A DNA stretch of 64,000 nucleotides from Vreelandella neptunia (GCF_000712975.1 NZ_JHQL01000002.1:1-64000); one strand, 5' to 3'. Positions 31,004 through 39,988 are shown, counted from the stretch's first letter. The notes: a model not told the origin generated them from the letters alone. A program made the numbers and translations.

Positions 31004-32236
31004 ATGATGAAATCAAGACCCCTACTCTCGGCGGTTATCGCCACGGCCATGCTGGCTCTTTCACTGCCCGGCGCACTCCCTGCTGTGGCCGCACCTGCCC
31101 CGGATAACTGGCAGAAGGTGCTGGAAGAGGCCAACGGCCAGACCGTCTACTGGAACGCCTGGGGCGGCGATGCGCGCACCAACCGCTATATTGCCTGGGT
31201 CGCCGAACAGATGCAGGCAGACTTCGGGATCGAGGTGGAGCACGTCAAACTGGACGACACCAGCAGTGCGGTGGCACGGGTGCTGGGGGAAAAACAGGCT
31301 GGCAATGACGACGAGGGCAGTATCGACCTGATCTGGATCAACGGCGAAAACTTCGCCGCCATGCGCGAACAGGATCTGCTGTTCGGGCCCTTCGCCGATG
31401 CGCTGCCTCACTTTGCCCTGACCGACCCGGACAACAACCCGGAAGTAGTTACCGACTTCACCTTGCCCACTGACGGCTACGAATCCCCCTGGGGCAAGGC
31501 GCAGATCACCTTCTATTATGACAGCGCCCAGGTGGACGCACCGCCCCAGAGCATTGACGCCCTGCTGGAATGGGCTAAACAAAACCCCGGCCAATTCAGC
31601 TACCCGCGGATTCCCGACTTTACCGGCAGCACCTTCCTGAAACAGGCGCTGATCGAACTCAGCGACCAGGACGATGCGCTTTACCAGCCGGTGGAAGATA
31701 GCGACTTTGAAGAAATCACCGCGCCGCTATGGGCCTACCTGGATGAGCTTCATCCCCACCTGTGGCGCAGCGGTCGCAGCTTTCCCGATTCCGGCCCCAA
31801 CCTGCGCACCCTGATGAGTGATGGCGAGCTCAGCCTGGCGTTTTCCTTCTACCCCACCGATGCGGCCGTGGCCGTCATGGAGTATGAGCTGCCCCCCAGC
31901 GTGCGCAGCTATGTGTTGGAAGATGGCACCCTGGGCAACGTTCACTTTGTGGCCATTCCCTACAATTCACCCCACAAGGCAGGCGCCATGGCGCTGGCCA
32001 ACTTCCTGCTGTCGCCCGAGGCCCAGGCAAGAAAGCAGTCGCTGGACATGTGGGGCGACCGCAGCGTGCTGGCCATCAGCCAGCTCGACGACAGCGACCA
32101 GGCCCTGTTCGAGCAAGGCGAGCAGCACCCCTCAGCGCTGCCGGTGGATGCACTTTCCAACACCCTGGCCGAACCTCACCCCAGCTGGATGACCGCGCTG
32201 CAGGACGCCTGGCTTGAGCGTTATGTTGTCAACTGA
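31004..32236 (+). CDS. ynjB: ABC transporter substrate-binding protein, YnjB-like
   Basis: A 410-residue periplasmic binding protein with a signal peptide (1-30, ending near PAVAA). The segment VYWNAWGGDARTNRYIAWV and overall length match the YnjB family (COG4134), whose ligand is unknown. Two adjacent ATGs (31004, 31007) share the site GAGG. The gene is GC-rich with strong preference for C/G third bases. Its stop lies within a triplicated 16-bp repeat before the permease gene. Confidence 0.85.
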   Translation: MMKSRPLLSAVIATAMLALSLPGALPAVAAPAPDNWQKVLEEANGQTVYWNAWGGDARTNRYIAWVAEQMQADFGIEVEHVKLDDTSSAVARVLGEKQAGNDDEGSIDLIWINGENFAAMREQDLLFGPFADALPHFALTDPDNNPEVVTDFTLPTDGYESPWGKAQITFYYDSAQVDAPPQSIDALLEWAKQNPGQFSYPRIPDFTGSTFLKQALIELSDQDDALYQPVEDSDFEEITAPLWAYLDELHPHLWRSGRSFPDSGPNLRTLMSDGELSLAFSFYPTDAAVAVMEYELPPSVRSYVLEDGTLGNVHFVAIPYNSPHKAGAMALANFLLSPEAQARKQSLDMWGDRSVLAISQLDDSDQALFEQGEQHPSALPVDALSNTLAEPHPSWMTALQDAWLERYVVN

Positions 32237-32272
32237 TAGGGGTGTCAACTGATGATGGTGTTAACTGATTGA
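32225..32272. repeat. Three tandem 16-bp repeats at the ynjB-ynjC junction
   Basis: Units GTTGTCAACTGATAGG (32225-32240), GGTGTCAACTGATGAT (32241-32256) and GGTGTTAACTGATTGA (32257-32272) follow each other directly. The first contains the ynjB stop, and the last abuts the permease ATG at 32272. The pattern suggests slippage duplication of the stop/start junction. Confidence 0.85.
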
Positions 32273-33945
32273 TGCTGCGGTATGTGCCGATACTGATGAT
32301 TGCCCTGCTGGTGATCCCGGTCACCGCGGGGCTGGGCATGGTATTGCTGCCTGCTTTTGGCTATCTGCCGGTGCTGGGTGGCGAGCAGTTGAGCCTGGCG
32401 CCCTGGCAGGCCCTGTTCAGCCAGCCGGGGCTATGGCGCTCGGTGGCTTTCAGCTTTACCAGCGGCCTAGCTAGCACGGCGCTGGCCCTTTTGATCGTGG
32501 TGCTGTTTCTGGCCGCCAGCCAAGGCACCTGGTTGGATCGCAGCCTACGTCGCCTGGTCTCACCCCTGCTGGCGATTCCCCATGCTGCCGTGGCCTTTGG
32601 TTTTGCCTTTCTGATCGCTCCTTCCGGGCTGATGGCCCGGTTGATTTCCCCCTGGCCGTCCGGTTGGCAAAGCCCGCCAGATGCGCTGATTGTCAATGAC
32701 CCCTGGGGGCTGGCATTAACCTTTGGCCTGGTGCTCAAGGAAGCGCCCTTTCTGCTGCTGATGAGCCTAGCGGCACTGCCACAGCTGCAGGCTGACAAGC
32801 GCCTGCAGCTGGCGCGTTCACTGGGTTATGCCCCGACCATTGCCTGGCTGAAAGTGATCCTGCCTTCGCTCTACCCGCTGATTCGCCTGCCGGTGTATGC
32901 CGTGATAGCTTATGCCACCTCGGTAGTGGATATGGCGCTGATACTCGGCCCACGGCTGCCCTCGACCCTGAGTGTCTCGATTCTGGGCTGGTTCAACGAC
33001 CCAGATATCACTCGGCGCTTTATGGCGTCAGCGGCCGCAGTACTCCAGCTTGGCGTCACCCTGGCCGCCCTTATCGGCTGGTGGCTACTGGAACAGCTGA
33101 TCTGCCGATGCAGCCGCCACTGGCTAACCAACGGCAGCCGCCGCCGTGGCGCGGCAACGCTAACAGTGGCAGGCCGTAGTGGCCTGGCCTTGACCAGCCT
33201 GAGCGCCCTTGCGGCTTTGGTGGGCCTGGCGCTGTTTTCAGTAGCCGGTTTCTGGCGCTTCCCGGAGTTTTTGCCCCAATCCCTGGTCCTCGATCACTGG
33301 CAGCGCAGCGCCGCCATGCTGGCAGCGCCCCTGGTCACCACTGGGGTGATTGCACTGGTCGCCACCGGCCTGGCCACCCTGCTGGTAGTTGCCGCGCTGG
33401 AAAACGAACAGCGCCAGCACCTTCATCCACGCCGGGCACTGTGGCTGTTATATTTACCCCTGTTGGTACCGCAGATCGCCTTTCTGTTCGGCCTGGTGGT
33501 GGCCGCGGAACAGATCGGCGTTCGCCCTCAGCTGTCGTTGGTCATCGCCGGCCATGCACTCTTTGTACTGCCCTATGTCTATCTCTCGCTGGGCGAGTCT
33601 TACCGGCGCTTGGACCCACGCTGGTTGCAGATAGCTCAGTCGCTAGGCGTCTCCCGCAACCGGGCATTCTGGAAGGTTCGCCTGCCGCTGCTGCTGGCGC
33701 CACTGCTGACGGCAGTGGCGGTCGGCCTGGCGGTGAGCATCGGCCAGTATCTGCCGACTCAACTTCTTGGCGCAGGAAGGGTCACAACGGTAACCACCGA
33801 AGCCGTCGCTTTGGCCTCTGGCGGCAACCGTCGGCTGATCGGCGTCTGGGCGCTGGTACAGGCAGGCCTGCCGCTGATCGGCTTTATCATCGCCCTGACG
33901 CTACCCCGCTGGCTAGGTGCTCCCCAGCGAGGATCAGCCCGTTAA
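32272..33945 (+). CDS. ynjC: ABC transporter permease, YnjC-like, fused double permease domain
   Basis: A 557-residue inner-membrane protein with two binding-protein-dependent permease domains in one chain. Each has its own coupling (EAA-like) loop: ARSLGYAPTIAWLKVILP near residue 184 and AQSLGVSRNRAFWKVRLP near 459. This is the YnjC (COG4135) layout and gives a complete pore from one gene. The ATG at 32272 is used. A TTG lies just before it. No clear ribosome site is seen, so coupling to ynjB is likely. Confidence 0.87.
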   Translation: MLRYVPILMIALLVIPVTAGLGMVLLPAFGYLPVLGGEQLSLAPWQALFSQPGLWRSVAFSFTSGLASTALALLIVVLFLAASQGTWLDRSLRRLVSPLLAIPHAAVAFGFAFLIAPSGLMARLISPWPSGWQSPPDALIVNDPWGLALTFGLVLKEAPFLLLMSLAALPQLQADKRLQLARSLGYAPTIAWLKVILPSLYPLIRLPVYAVIAYATSVVDMALILGPRLPSTLSVSILGWFNDPDITRRFMASAAAVLQLGVTLAALIGWWLLEQLICRCSRHWLTNGSRRRGAATLTVAGRSGLALTSLSALAALVGLALFSVAGFWRFPEFLPQSLVLDHWQRSAAMLAAPLVTTGVIALVATGLATLLVVAALENEQRQHLHPRRALWLLYLPLLVPQIAFLFGLVVAAEQIGVRPQLSLVIAGHALFVLPYVYLSLGESYRRLDPRWLQIAQSLGVSRNRAFWKVRLPLLLAPLLTAVAVGLAVSIGQYLPTQLLGAGRVTTVTTEAVALASGGNRRLIGVWALVQAGLPLIGFIIALTLPRWLGAPQRGSAR

Positions 33946-33968
33946 CCGTATGCTTATCAAGGATTTCT

Positions 33969-34607
33969 GTGAACAACGCTGCGACTGAATCACTGACTCT
34001 GGAAGAGGTCTGCATCCGCCTGGCGGGGCAAGCATTGCTGCAGGTCAACACCCGGATTGCACCCGGCGAGGTGCTGACGGTGATGGGGCCTTCCGGCTCG
34101 GGCAAGTCCACCCTGCTAGCCTTTGTGGCAGGCTTTCTGGATAGCGCCTTTGACGCCCAGGGCCAGGTGCGGCTGGGTGAGCAGAATCTGTTGACCTTGC
34201 CCGCCGAGCAGCGCGGCATTGGCCTGCTGTTTCAGGACCCGCTGCTGTTTCCGCATTTAAGCGTGGCGGGTAATTTGCGCTTTGGCCTCCCCAAGCGCAC
34301 TCACAATAAGCAACAACAGATCGCCCAAGCGCTGGAGCAGGTCGGGCTGGCAGGCTTTGAAAACCGCGACCCGGCGACCCTTTCCGGTGGCCAACAGGCC
34401 CGAGTAGCGCTGATGCGCTTGTTGCTATCACAACCCCGCGCCGTGCTGCTGGATGAGCCGTTTTCCAAACTGGACACCGCGCTGCGCCAGGAAATGCGCG
34501 CCCTGGTATTTGGCCAGCTGCGCGAGGCGGGCTTGCCTACCCTGCTGGTCACCCATGACGAAGCCGATGCCGCCGCTGCCGGAGGGCCGATCATTGCCCT
34601 TGGCTAA
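33969..34607 (+). CDS. ynjD: ABC transporter ATP-binding protein, YnjD-like
   Basis: A 212-residue ATPase. Walker A is GPSGSGKSTLLAF, Q-loop LLFQDPLLFPH, signature LSGGQQARVAL, Walker B AVLLDEPFSKLD, and the switch His lies in LVTHDEADA. The start is GTG at 33969 with AAGGA five bases upstream. The open frame extends far 5' into the permease gene, but that part overlaps ynjC and is not coding. Together with ynjB and ynjC it makes a complete importer of unknown substrate. Confidence 0.88.
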   Translation: MNNAATESLTLEEVCIRLAGQALLQVNTRIAPGEVLTVMGPSGSGKSTLLAFVAGFLDSAFDAQGQVRLGEQNLLTLPAEQRGIGLLFQDPLLFPHLSVAGNLRFGLPKRTHNKQQQIAQALEQVGLAGFENRDPATLSGGQQARVALMRLLLSQPRAVLLDEPFSKLDTALRQEMRALVFGQLREAGLPTLLVTHDEADAAAAGGPIIALG

Positions 34608-35301
34608 CCCAGACGCTGACACGCCGACACTCAGCATTATCATCCCCATGCTCAATGAAGCAGCTGACATTCAGACCGCCCTGGCGCCGCTGCAAGTGCT
34701 ACGCGAAGCTGGCACAGAGATCATTGTGGTCGATGGTGGCAGCAGTGATAACAGCGTGGCGCTGGCCACCCCGCTGGCAGATGCGCTGTTGATCAGCGAC
34801 CCCGGCCGAGCCCGACAGATGAATCTGGGGGCCGAACACGCCCGCGCAGCGGCGCTGGTGTTTTTACATGCCGATACCCAGCTTCCCGCAGGGGCTGTTG
34901 AACTGATCACCCAGGCGCTTAACACCCACTGCTGGGGGCGTTTTGATATTCATCTGGAAGGCCAGAGCCGCTGGTTACCCCTGGTCAGCCGGATGATGAA
35001 CCTGCGCTCGCAGCTGACAGACATTGCCACCGGCGATCAATGCCTGTTTATCCGCCGCACAACATTCAACACCGTTGGCGGCTTTCCCGATCAGCCGCTG
35101 ATGGAAGATATCGAGTTAAGCAAACGGCTAAAGGCACTTGCCTCCCCCAACTGCCTACGCACCAAAGTGATAAGCTCAGGCAGGCGCTGGGATAAGTTCG
35201 GCGCCTGGAAAACTATTTGCCTGATGTGGCGGCTACGTTACCGCTACTGGCGTGGCGTCAGCGCCAGCCAACTGGCCAAGGAGTATCGTAATGCCCGTTA
35301 A
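34594..35301 (+). CDS. Family 2 glycosyltransferase, rSAM/selenodomain-associated transferase 2 type
   Basis: A 235-residue GT-A fold protein: LSIIIPMLNEAADI, IIVVDGGSSDNS, the FLHADTQLP acceptor/metal segment and MEDIELSKRL. The set and small size match TIGR04283-type proteins. A TTG at 34594 is preferred since GGAGGG lies at 34581-34586. An ATG at 34567 and a TTG at 34600 are alternatives. It overlaps the ATPase gene by 14 bp and the next gene by 11 bp. GC-rich like the genes before it. The sugar donor and acceptor are unknown. Confidence 0.8.
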   Translation: MPLANPDADTPTLSIIIPMLNEAADIQTALAPLQVLREAGTEIIVVDGGSSDNSVALATPLADALLISDPGRARQMNLGAEHARAAALVFLHADTQLPAGAVELITQALNTHCWGRFDIHLEGQSRWLPLVSRMMNLRSQLTDIATGDQCLFIRRTTFNTVGGFPDQPLMEDIELSKRLKALASPNCLRTKVISSGRRWDKFGAWKTICLMWRLRYRYWRGVSASQLAKEYRNAR

Positions 35302-35923
35302 GCCATCCGTGCAGCCCCATTTACATCTGCTGGCCAAAGCGCCACTGCCTGGACAGGCGAAAACGCGCTTAATTCCTTACCTGGGGCCAGAAGGTGCGGC
35401 GCAAGCCCATGCCACCATGGTTCGCCACTGCGTTGCCACCGCCTGCCAAGCACTGGGATCGCAGCACGTCACACTATGGACTTCCTTAGAGCATCAGCAT
35501 CCGCTATTCATGGAACTGCAGACACACTACGGGATAGCACTTGCCGCTCAACAGCAAGGTGATGTGGGAATGCGCGTTCGTCACGCACTTAATAGTACAC
35601 AAGGTGCGTCAATGGTGATGGGCACTGATTGCCCAAGCATCACCGTTGCCATGCTTAGGCGGTGCAGTTCAGCACTTGAAAACGTACCGGTTGTGATTCT
35701 ACCCGCCGAAGACGGCGGTTACGGACTGATCGGCACTCATAACGACTGCCCTAGCTTGTTTGAGGATATTCCATGGGGAACCGAGCAAGTGCTCAAGGTC
35801 ACTCGTCAGCGGCTTGCCGCGCTGGGCCTGGACGCCGCTTTTCCCGATACCATGTGGGATATTGACCGACCGGAAGATTGGCAACGCTGGCAACAAGCGC
35901 TGAAGCACGCAAACAGCATGTAA
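35291..35923 (+). CDS. Nucleotidyl/glycosyltransferase of the DUF2064 / TIGR04282 family
   Basis: A 210-residue protein started at the ATG at 35291 (AAGGAG 8 bp upstream). Motifs are LLAKAPLPGQAKTRL near residue 12, VMGTDCPSI and ILPAEDGGYGLIG, as in rSAM/selenodomain-associated transferase 1, also called arsenosugar-biosynthesis glycosyltransferase-like. It is the usual partner of the TIGR04283 protein just upstream. Base composition is visibly less GC-rich than in the five genes before it. Confidence 0.82.
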   Translation: MPVKPSVQPHLHLLAKAPLPGQAKTRLIPYLGPEGAAQAHATMVRHCVATACQALGSQHVTLWTSLEHQHPLFMELQTHYGIALAAQQQGDVGMRVRHALNSTQGASMVMGTDCPSITVAMLRRCSSALENVPVVILPAEDGGYGLIGTHNDCPSLFEDIPWGTEQVLKVTRQRLAALGLDAAFPDTMWDIDRPEDWQRWQQALKHANSM

Positions 35924-35999
35924 GGATTCCGCTCTTTACGTCACTGTTACTGAACGAATGTTCTGTTTCTAACACCACCTTGCCCCAACGGAGCCTGCC

Positions 36000-38177
36000 A
36001 TGAACCGTCAGCGCCTGATGATTATCGCCCTGCTGCTACTGGCCGTGTTCGGCTTTTACGTGAGCGGTGCTCACACGTTTTTTACCTTGGAAACTCTGCA
36101 AGCCTATCGCAGCGATTTCCAGACAGCATTTCAGCAATCACCTTGGCAGGTTGCGGGCATATTCTTTGCAGTGTATGTCGTCATGACAACACTATCGCTA
36201 CCTGGTGCAACCCTGCTAACCCTGTTGGGTGGCGCGCTATTTGGCCTTGGCTGGGGGCTGTTGATTATCTCTTTTGCCAGCACCATCGGTGCCACACTGG
36301 CCTTTTTACTCTCGCGGTTTCTATTTCGCCAGCCAATTGAAAAGCGTTTTCCCCGCCAGTTCGAAACGGTGAATCGTGGCGTCGATAAAGATGGTGCTTT
36401 CTATCTCTTCACCCTTCGCCTAGTGCCAATATTCCCCTTCTTTATGATTAATTTAGTGATGGGGCTAACGCGGCTTAAAACCGTCACCTTCTACTGGGTG
36501 AGCCAGCTTGGCATGCTGCCCGGCACCGTGGTTTACGTGAACGCTGGCGGCCAATTAGGTGAACTTGAAAGCCTGGGAGGTATTATTTCTCCTGGGCTTT
36601 TGGCTTCATTTGCGCTGCTGGCAGTATTTCCTTGGATAGCTCGCCGTATTGCGCTACTGGTGCAAAAGCGCAATGCCTACCGTGGTTTTAAGCGCCCGTC
36701 CCGCTTTGATTATGACATTGTGGTCATCGGCGGCGGCTCGGCGGGCCTCGTCACTAGCTACATCGGCAGCGCGGTAAAAGCCAAAGTGGCACTGGTAGAA
36801 AAGCACAAAATGGGCGGCGACTGCCTGAACACTGGCTGTGTGCCCTCCAAAGCGCTGATCCGTGCCGCCCATGCCGCTCATGAAGTACGCACGGCCTCCC
36901 GCTTTGGGGTCAACGCTGGCGAGCCAGAGATCGACTTCACCAAGGTGATGGGACATATACACCAAGCCATTACTGATATTGAACCCCACGATAGCGTCGA
37001 GCGTTACACCAAACTGGGCGTTGAGGTGTATCAGGACCACGCTACCCTAACGTCTCCTTGGGAAATTAAGGTCGGTGATAAAACCCTTACCGCCCGACAT
37101 ATTGTGCTGGCTACCGGCGCACGCCCTCGCGTGCCATCGCTGCCTGGTATCGAGCATGCGCCAGTGCTCACTTCGGAAAATCTTTGGTCACTCACTGAGC
37201 TGCCTAAACGCTTGGTCGTACTGGGTGGTGGGGCCATTGGCTGCGAGCTTAGCCAGAGCTTTGCTCGCCTAGGCAGTCATGTCACCTTAGTGGAAGGTAT
37301 GACACAGCTGCTAGGTCGAGAGGATCAAGATGTAGGCGAACACGTTGAACGCACGCTAACCCAAGAAGGCGTCAATGTAATGACCGCCGCCAATGCCTTG
37401 GAAATAAGCCAAGATGGCCCGGGGCATCAGCTGGTGGTAGAGCATAACGGCGAGCGCACCACCATTGAATTCGATTATTTGCTAGTTAGCGTTGGCCGCC
37501 AAGCCAATGTTGAAGGTTTAGGCCTGGAAGCGCTAGGTATCACCACCACTAACACAGGAACATTAGAACTCAACGAACGTCTGCAAACTCGTTTACCCAA
37601 CATTTGGGCTTGCGGCGACCTAGCAGGCCCCTATCAGCTTACTCATGCGGCCGCCCACCAGGCGTGGCATGCTGCCGTGAACGCTCTGTTTGGCGAACTG
37701 AAGAGCTTTGCTGTGGATTATCGCTTTATGCCTGCGGTCACTTATCTCCAACCGGAAGTAGCACGGGTCGGGCTGAACGAAAAAGACGCCCAAGCTCAGG
37801 GCATCGCCTTTGAGGTGACCCGCTACGCCATGGCCGAAAGCGACCGCGCCATTGCCGAAGGGGCCACCCAGGGCTTTATTAAGGTGCTGACCGTTCCTGG
37901 CCGCGACAAGATTCTCGGCGCTACCATCGTTGCCGAACACGCCGGTGAGTGGCTGGGTGAATTTACGATTGCCATGAAGCACGGTCTGGGTATGAACAAG
38001 CTGCTTGGCACCATTCACCCCTACCCGACTCTCGGGGAAGCGGCCAAGGCCAGCGCCGGGGTTTGGAAAAACGCCCACAAGCCTGAACGTGTTCTCACAC
38101 TACTGGAACGCTACTTCCGCTGGCGGCGGGGTCATCAGAATACCCAGAAAGAGCGAGAGCAAGGAGATCAAGCATGA
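36000..38177 (+). CDS. VTT-domain membrane protein fused to mercuric-reductase-like FAD disulfide oxidoreductase
   Basis: A 725-residue fusion. Residues 1-230 hold about six membrane segments with the TVP38/TMEM64 (VTT) signature, e.g. LFTLRLVPIFPFFMINLVMG. From 238 on is a class I disulfide oxidoreductase: FAD site VVIGGGSAGL, redox pair C275/C280 in GGDCLNTGCVPSKAL, NAD(P) site LVVLGGGAIGCEL, second FAD site IWACGDLAG. The C-terminal catalytic segment reads HPYPTLGE (673-680): the second His of the lipoamide-dehydrogenase HxHPT motif is Tyr, as in mercuric-reductase-like members. Substrate is unknown. It is probably anchored at the inner membrane facing the cytosol. GGAG precedes the ATG; the stop overlaps the next gene by 4 bp. 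Confidence 0.87.
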   Translation: MNRQRLMIIALLLLAVFGFYVSGAHTFFTLETLQAYRSDFQTAFQQSPWQVAGIFFAVYVVMTTLSLPGATLLTLLGGALFGLGWGLLIISFASTIGATLAFLLSRFLFRQPIEKRFPRQFETVNRGVDKDGAFYLFTLRLVPIFPFFMINLVMGLTRLKTVTFYWVSQLGMLPGTVVYVNAGGQLGELESLGGIISPGLLASFALLAVFPWIARRIALLVQKRNAYRGFKRPSRFDYDIVVIGGGSAGLVTSYIGSAVKAKVALVEKHKMGGDCLNTGCVPSKALIRAAHAAHEVRTASRFGVNAGEPEIDFTKVMGHIHQAITDIEPHDSVERYTKLGVEVYQDHATLTSPWEIKVGDKTLTARHIVLATGARPRVPSLPGIEHAPVLTSENLWSLTELPKRLVVLGGGAIGCELSQSFARLGSHVTLVEGMTQLLGREDQDVGEHVERTLTQEGVNVMTAANALEISQDGPGHQLVVEHNGERTTIEFDYLLVSVGRQANVEGLGLEALGITTTNTGTLELNERLQTRLPNIWACGDLAGPYQLTHAAAHQAWHAAVNALFGELKSFAVDYRFMPAVTYLQPEVARVGLNEKDAQAQGIAFEVTRYAMAESDRAIAEGATQGFIKVLTVPGRDKILGATIVAEHAGEWLGEFTIAMKHGLGMNKLLGTIHPYPTLGEAAKASAGVWKNAHKPERVLTLLERYFRWRRGHQNTQKEREQGDQA

Positions 38178-39322
38178 CCCAGCTATTACTGATCGGCGCA
38201 GGCCATGCCCATGCCTTTGTGCTGGAAGCCTTTGCAGAGACACCTGACCCTGAGGTGACGATCACCGTGGTCAGCGATAGCTCCCTGGCCGCCTACTCCG
38301 GCAGCGTGCCTGCTTGGCTGGCGGGAGATTGCTCACTACGCGATACCCAGCTTGATGTCGCAGCGCTCTGCCAGCGAGCAGGCGCAACGCTGATTGAATC
38401 CCCGGTGGTCGCCCTGGATCACAAGGCACGTCAGGTCAGCCTGGCCAACGGCCAGATACTCACCTTTGACGTTGCCTCGATAAACGTCGGCTCGACGCTG
38501 GAACTCCCCGCGACCCACGGCGACAGCTTGCCCTACCTGCTGGCCATGCGCCCGTTAAGCTCACTGCATCACCGCTGGCAAGCACTGCAGGAACGTATCC
38601 AGACGTTGCCTGGTGGTTCGACCCAGCAGATCGTCAGCGTTGGCGGCGGCGCAGCCAGCTGCGAAACCCTGATGAGCGTGCTGGCCCAGCTTCGCCACCA
38701 TCGCGCAGATATTGATTGGCAGGGGCATCTTCTTAGTGCATCACCCAACCTGCTCGGCGACGCTGGCTGGCTGCCCCGTCAGTTAACCTTCCGCGCTCTT
38801 AAGCGAGCCGGTATTCAGGTGCATCGTGGGCGTGGTACCGAACTGGTTGATGGAGGCGTGCAGGATGACCAGGGCCAGACTTTACCAGCAGATATCGTGC
38901 TCTGGGCCACCGGCGCGGTCGGGCATCCGTGGCTATCCAAAACCACGCTCCCTTTAAACGAAAAACGCTTTATTCCTACCGGACGAACATTAGCGGTTAC
39001 CGGCATACCTCAGCTTTTTGCCGCAGGCGACTGCGCTCAGTTTAACCCGCCGCTACCCAAAGCCGGGGTATACGCCGTACGCCAGGGGCCAGTATTAGCA
39101 GGGAATCTGCGCGCCGCCTGCCACGGACAACCCTTGGCTAACTGGCAGCCACCCAAACGGGTGCTGGCGCTGATTGGCACGGGCGACAGCCGCGCAATTG
39201 CCAGCCGCGGCCAGATCGGCTTCGCGGGGAAATGGGTATGGGAGTGGAAAAAGCGAATTGATGCGCGCTTTATAACCCGCTTCAATCCGCCCGGCGCTAT
39301 CAAGCTCGATAAACACTCTTGA
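38174..39322 (+). CDS. FAD/NAD(P) oxidoreductase resembling the N-terminal half of SelD fusions
   Basis: A 382-residue NDH-2-like flavoprotein. It has the dinucleotide site LLIGAGHAHAFVL, SVGGGAASCE, and the second FAD segment LFAAGDCAQF. GHAH in the first motif and overall plan fit the pyridine nucleotide-disulfide oxidoreductase family fused or linked to selenide water dikinase. No SelD domain or gene is present here. It is translationally coupled to the VTT fusion (ATGA overlap). The 3' end of this gene recurs as a decayed copy at 42772-42870. Confidence 0.82.
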   Translation: MTQLLLIGAGHAHAFVLEAFAETPDPEVTITVVSDSSLAAYSGSVPAWLAGDCSLRDTQLDVAALCQRAGATLIESPVVALDHKARQVSLANGQILTFDVASINVGSTLELPATHGDSLPYLLAMRPLSSLHHRWQALQERIQTLPGGSTQQIVSVGGGAASCETLMSVLAQLRHHRADIDWQGHLLSASPNLLGDAGWLPRQLTFRALKRAGIQVHRGRGTELVDGGVQDDQGQTLPADIVLWATGAVGHPWLSKTTLPLNEKRFIPTGRTLAVTGIPQLFAAGDCAQFNPPLPKAGVYAVRQGPVLAGNLRAACHGQPLANWQPPKRVLALIGTGDSRAIASRGQIGFAGKWVWEWKKRIDARFITRFNPPGAIKLDKHS

Positions 39323-39356
39323 AGCCCATTTTTTCACGATGCTCAGGCTCAAGCGT

Positions 39357-39974
39357 TTAGCGAGATGACACAGCCAGCAATGTTCCAGCAGATACGAATA
39401 TTCCGCCAAAAACACGGTTCTGTAAGCGCAACATCCGAGTATCTTGAAACCAGTTACGAAACCGACCAGCCAGCAAGGCATAGGCCGTCATTATGAAAAC
39501 ATCCACCCCTACCATGGTTGCGCCAATGATCAGATACTGTGGTAGTTGAGGGGCATTGGCGTTGATGAACTGTGGCACTAAAGCAGCAATAAAGATGACG
39601 GCCTTGGGATTAGTTAGGTTGACGAGCAAGCCTTGGCGAAACAGCTGTCTGTTGGCGGCAATGTGGAACTGGCTTGTATCAATCGGCTCAACGCTAGCTC
39701 GCCATTTTTGAATGCCCAGCCAGACTAGGTAAACTGCGCCGATGATCTTCATCACAAGAAAGGCGGTACTCGAAGCCGTCAGTAAAGCGCCCAGCCCGAG
39801 TGCGACAATACCAAGGTGAACCAACAAGGCAAGTTCTAAGCCCAAAAGTGCTATAAAAACAAAAGAGTAACGATAGCGTAGGCCAGTTGATAACACAAGA
39901 ATAGACCCAGGGCCTGGGGTAATTGCAATAACCCCAGCAGCAACCACAAAAGCAAGCCAAAGGCTTAAACTCAT
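39357..39974 (-). CDS. LysE/RhtB-family amino acid exporter
   Basis: A 205-residue protein with six hydrophobic segments. The start (WLAFVVAAGVIAITPGPGSILVLSTGLRY cut across the first helices) carries the TPGP motif, and NLTNPKAVIFIAALVPQF is the typical mid-protein segment. Family members export amino acids such as threonine, homoserine or lysine. The gene follows a small lipoprotein gene by 14 bp and converges with the flavoprotein gene. It is AT-richer than the upstream cluster. Confidence 0.9.
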   Translation of the reverse strand: MSLSLWLAFVVAAGVIAITPGPGSILVLSTGLRYRYSFVFIALLGLELALLVHLGIVALGLGALLTASSTAFLVMKIIGAVYLVWLGIQKWRASVEPIDTSQFHIAANRQLFRQGLLVNLTNPKAVIFIAALVPQFINANAPQLPQYLIIGATMVGVDVFIMTAYALLAGRFRNWFQDTRMLRLQNRVFGGIFVSAGTLLAVSSR

Positions 39975-39988
39975 AGCAAAACAAGCTC

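Noticed and set aside
33441-33968. 5' extension of the ATPase frame into the permease gene
   Set aside because: It overlaps the ynjC coding frame, has atypical residues, and the GTG at 33969 has its own ribosome site.
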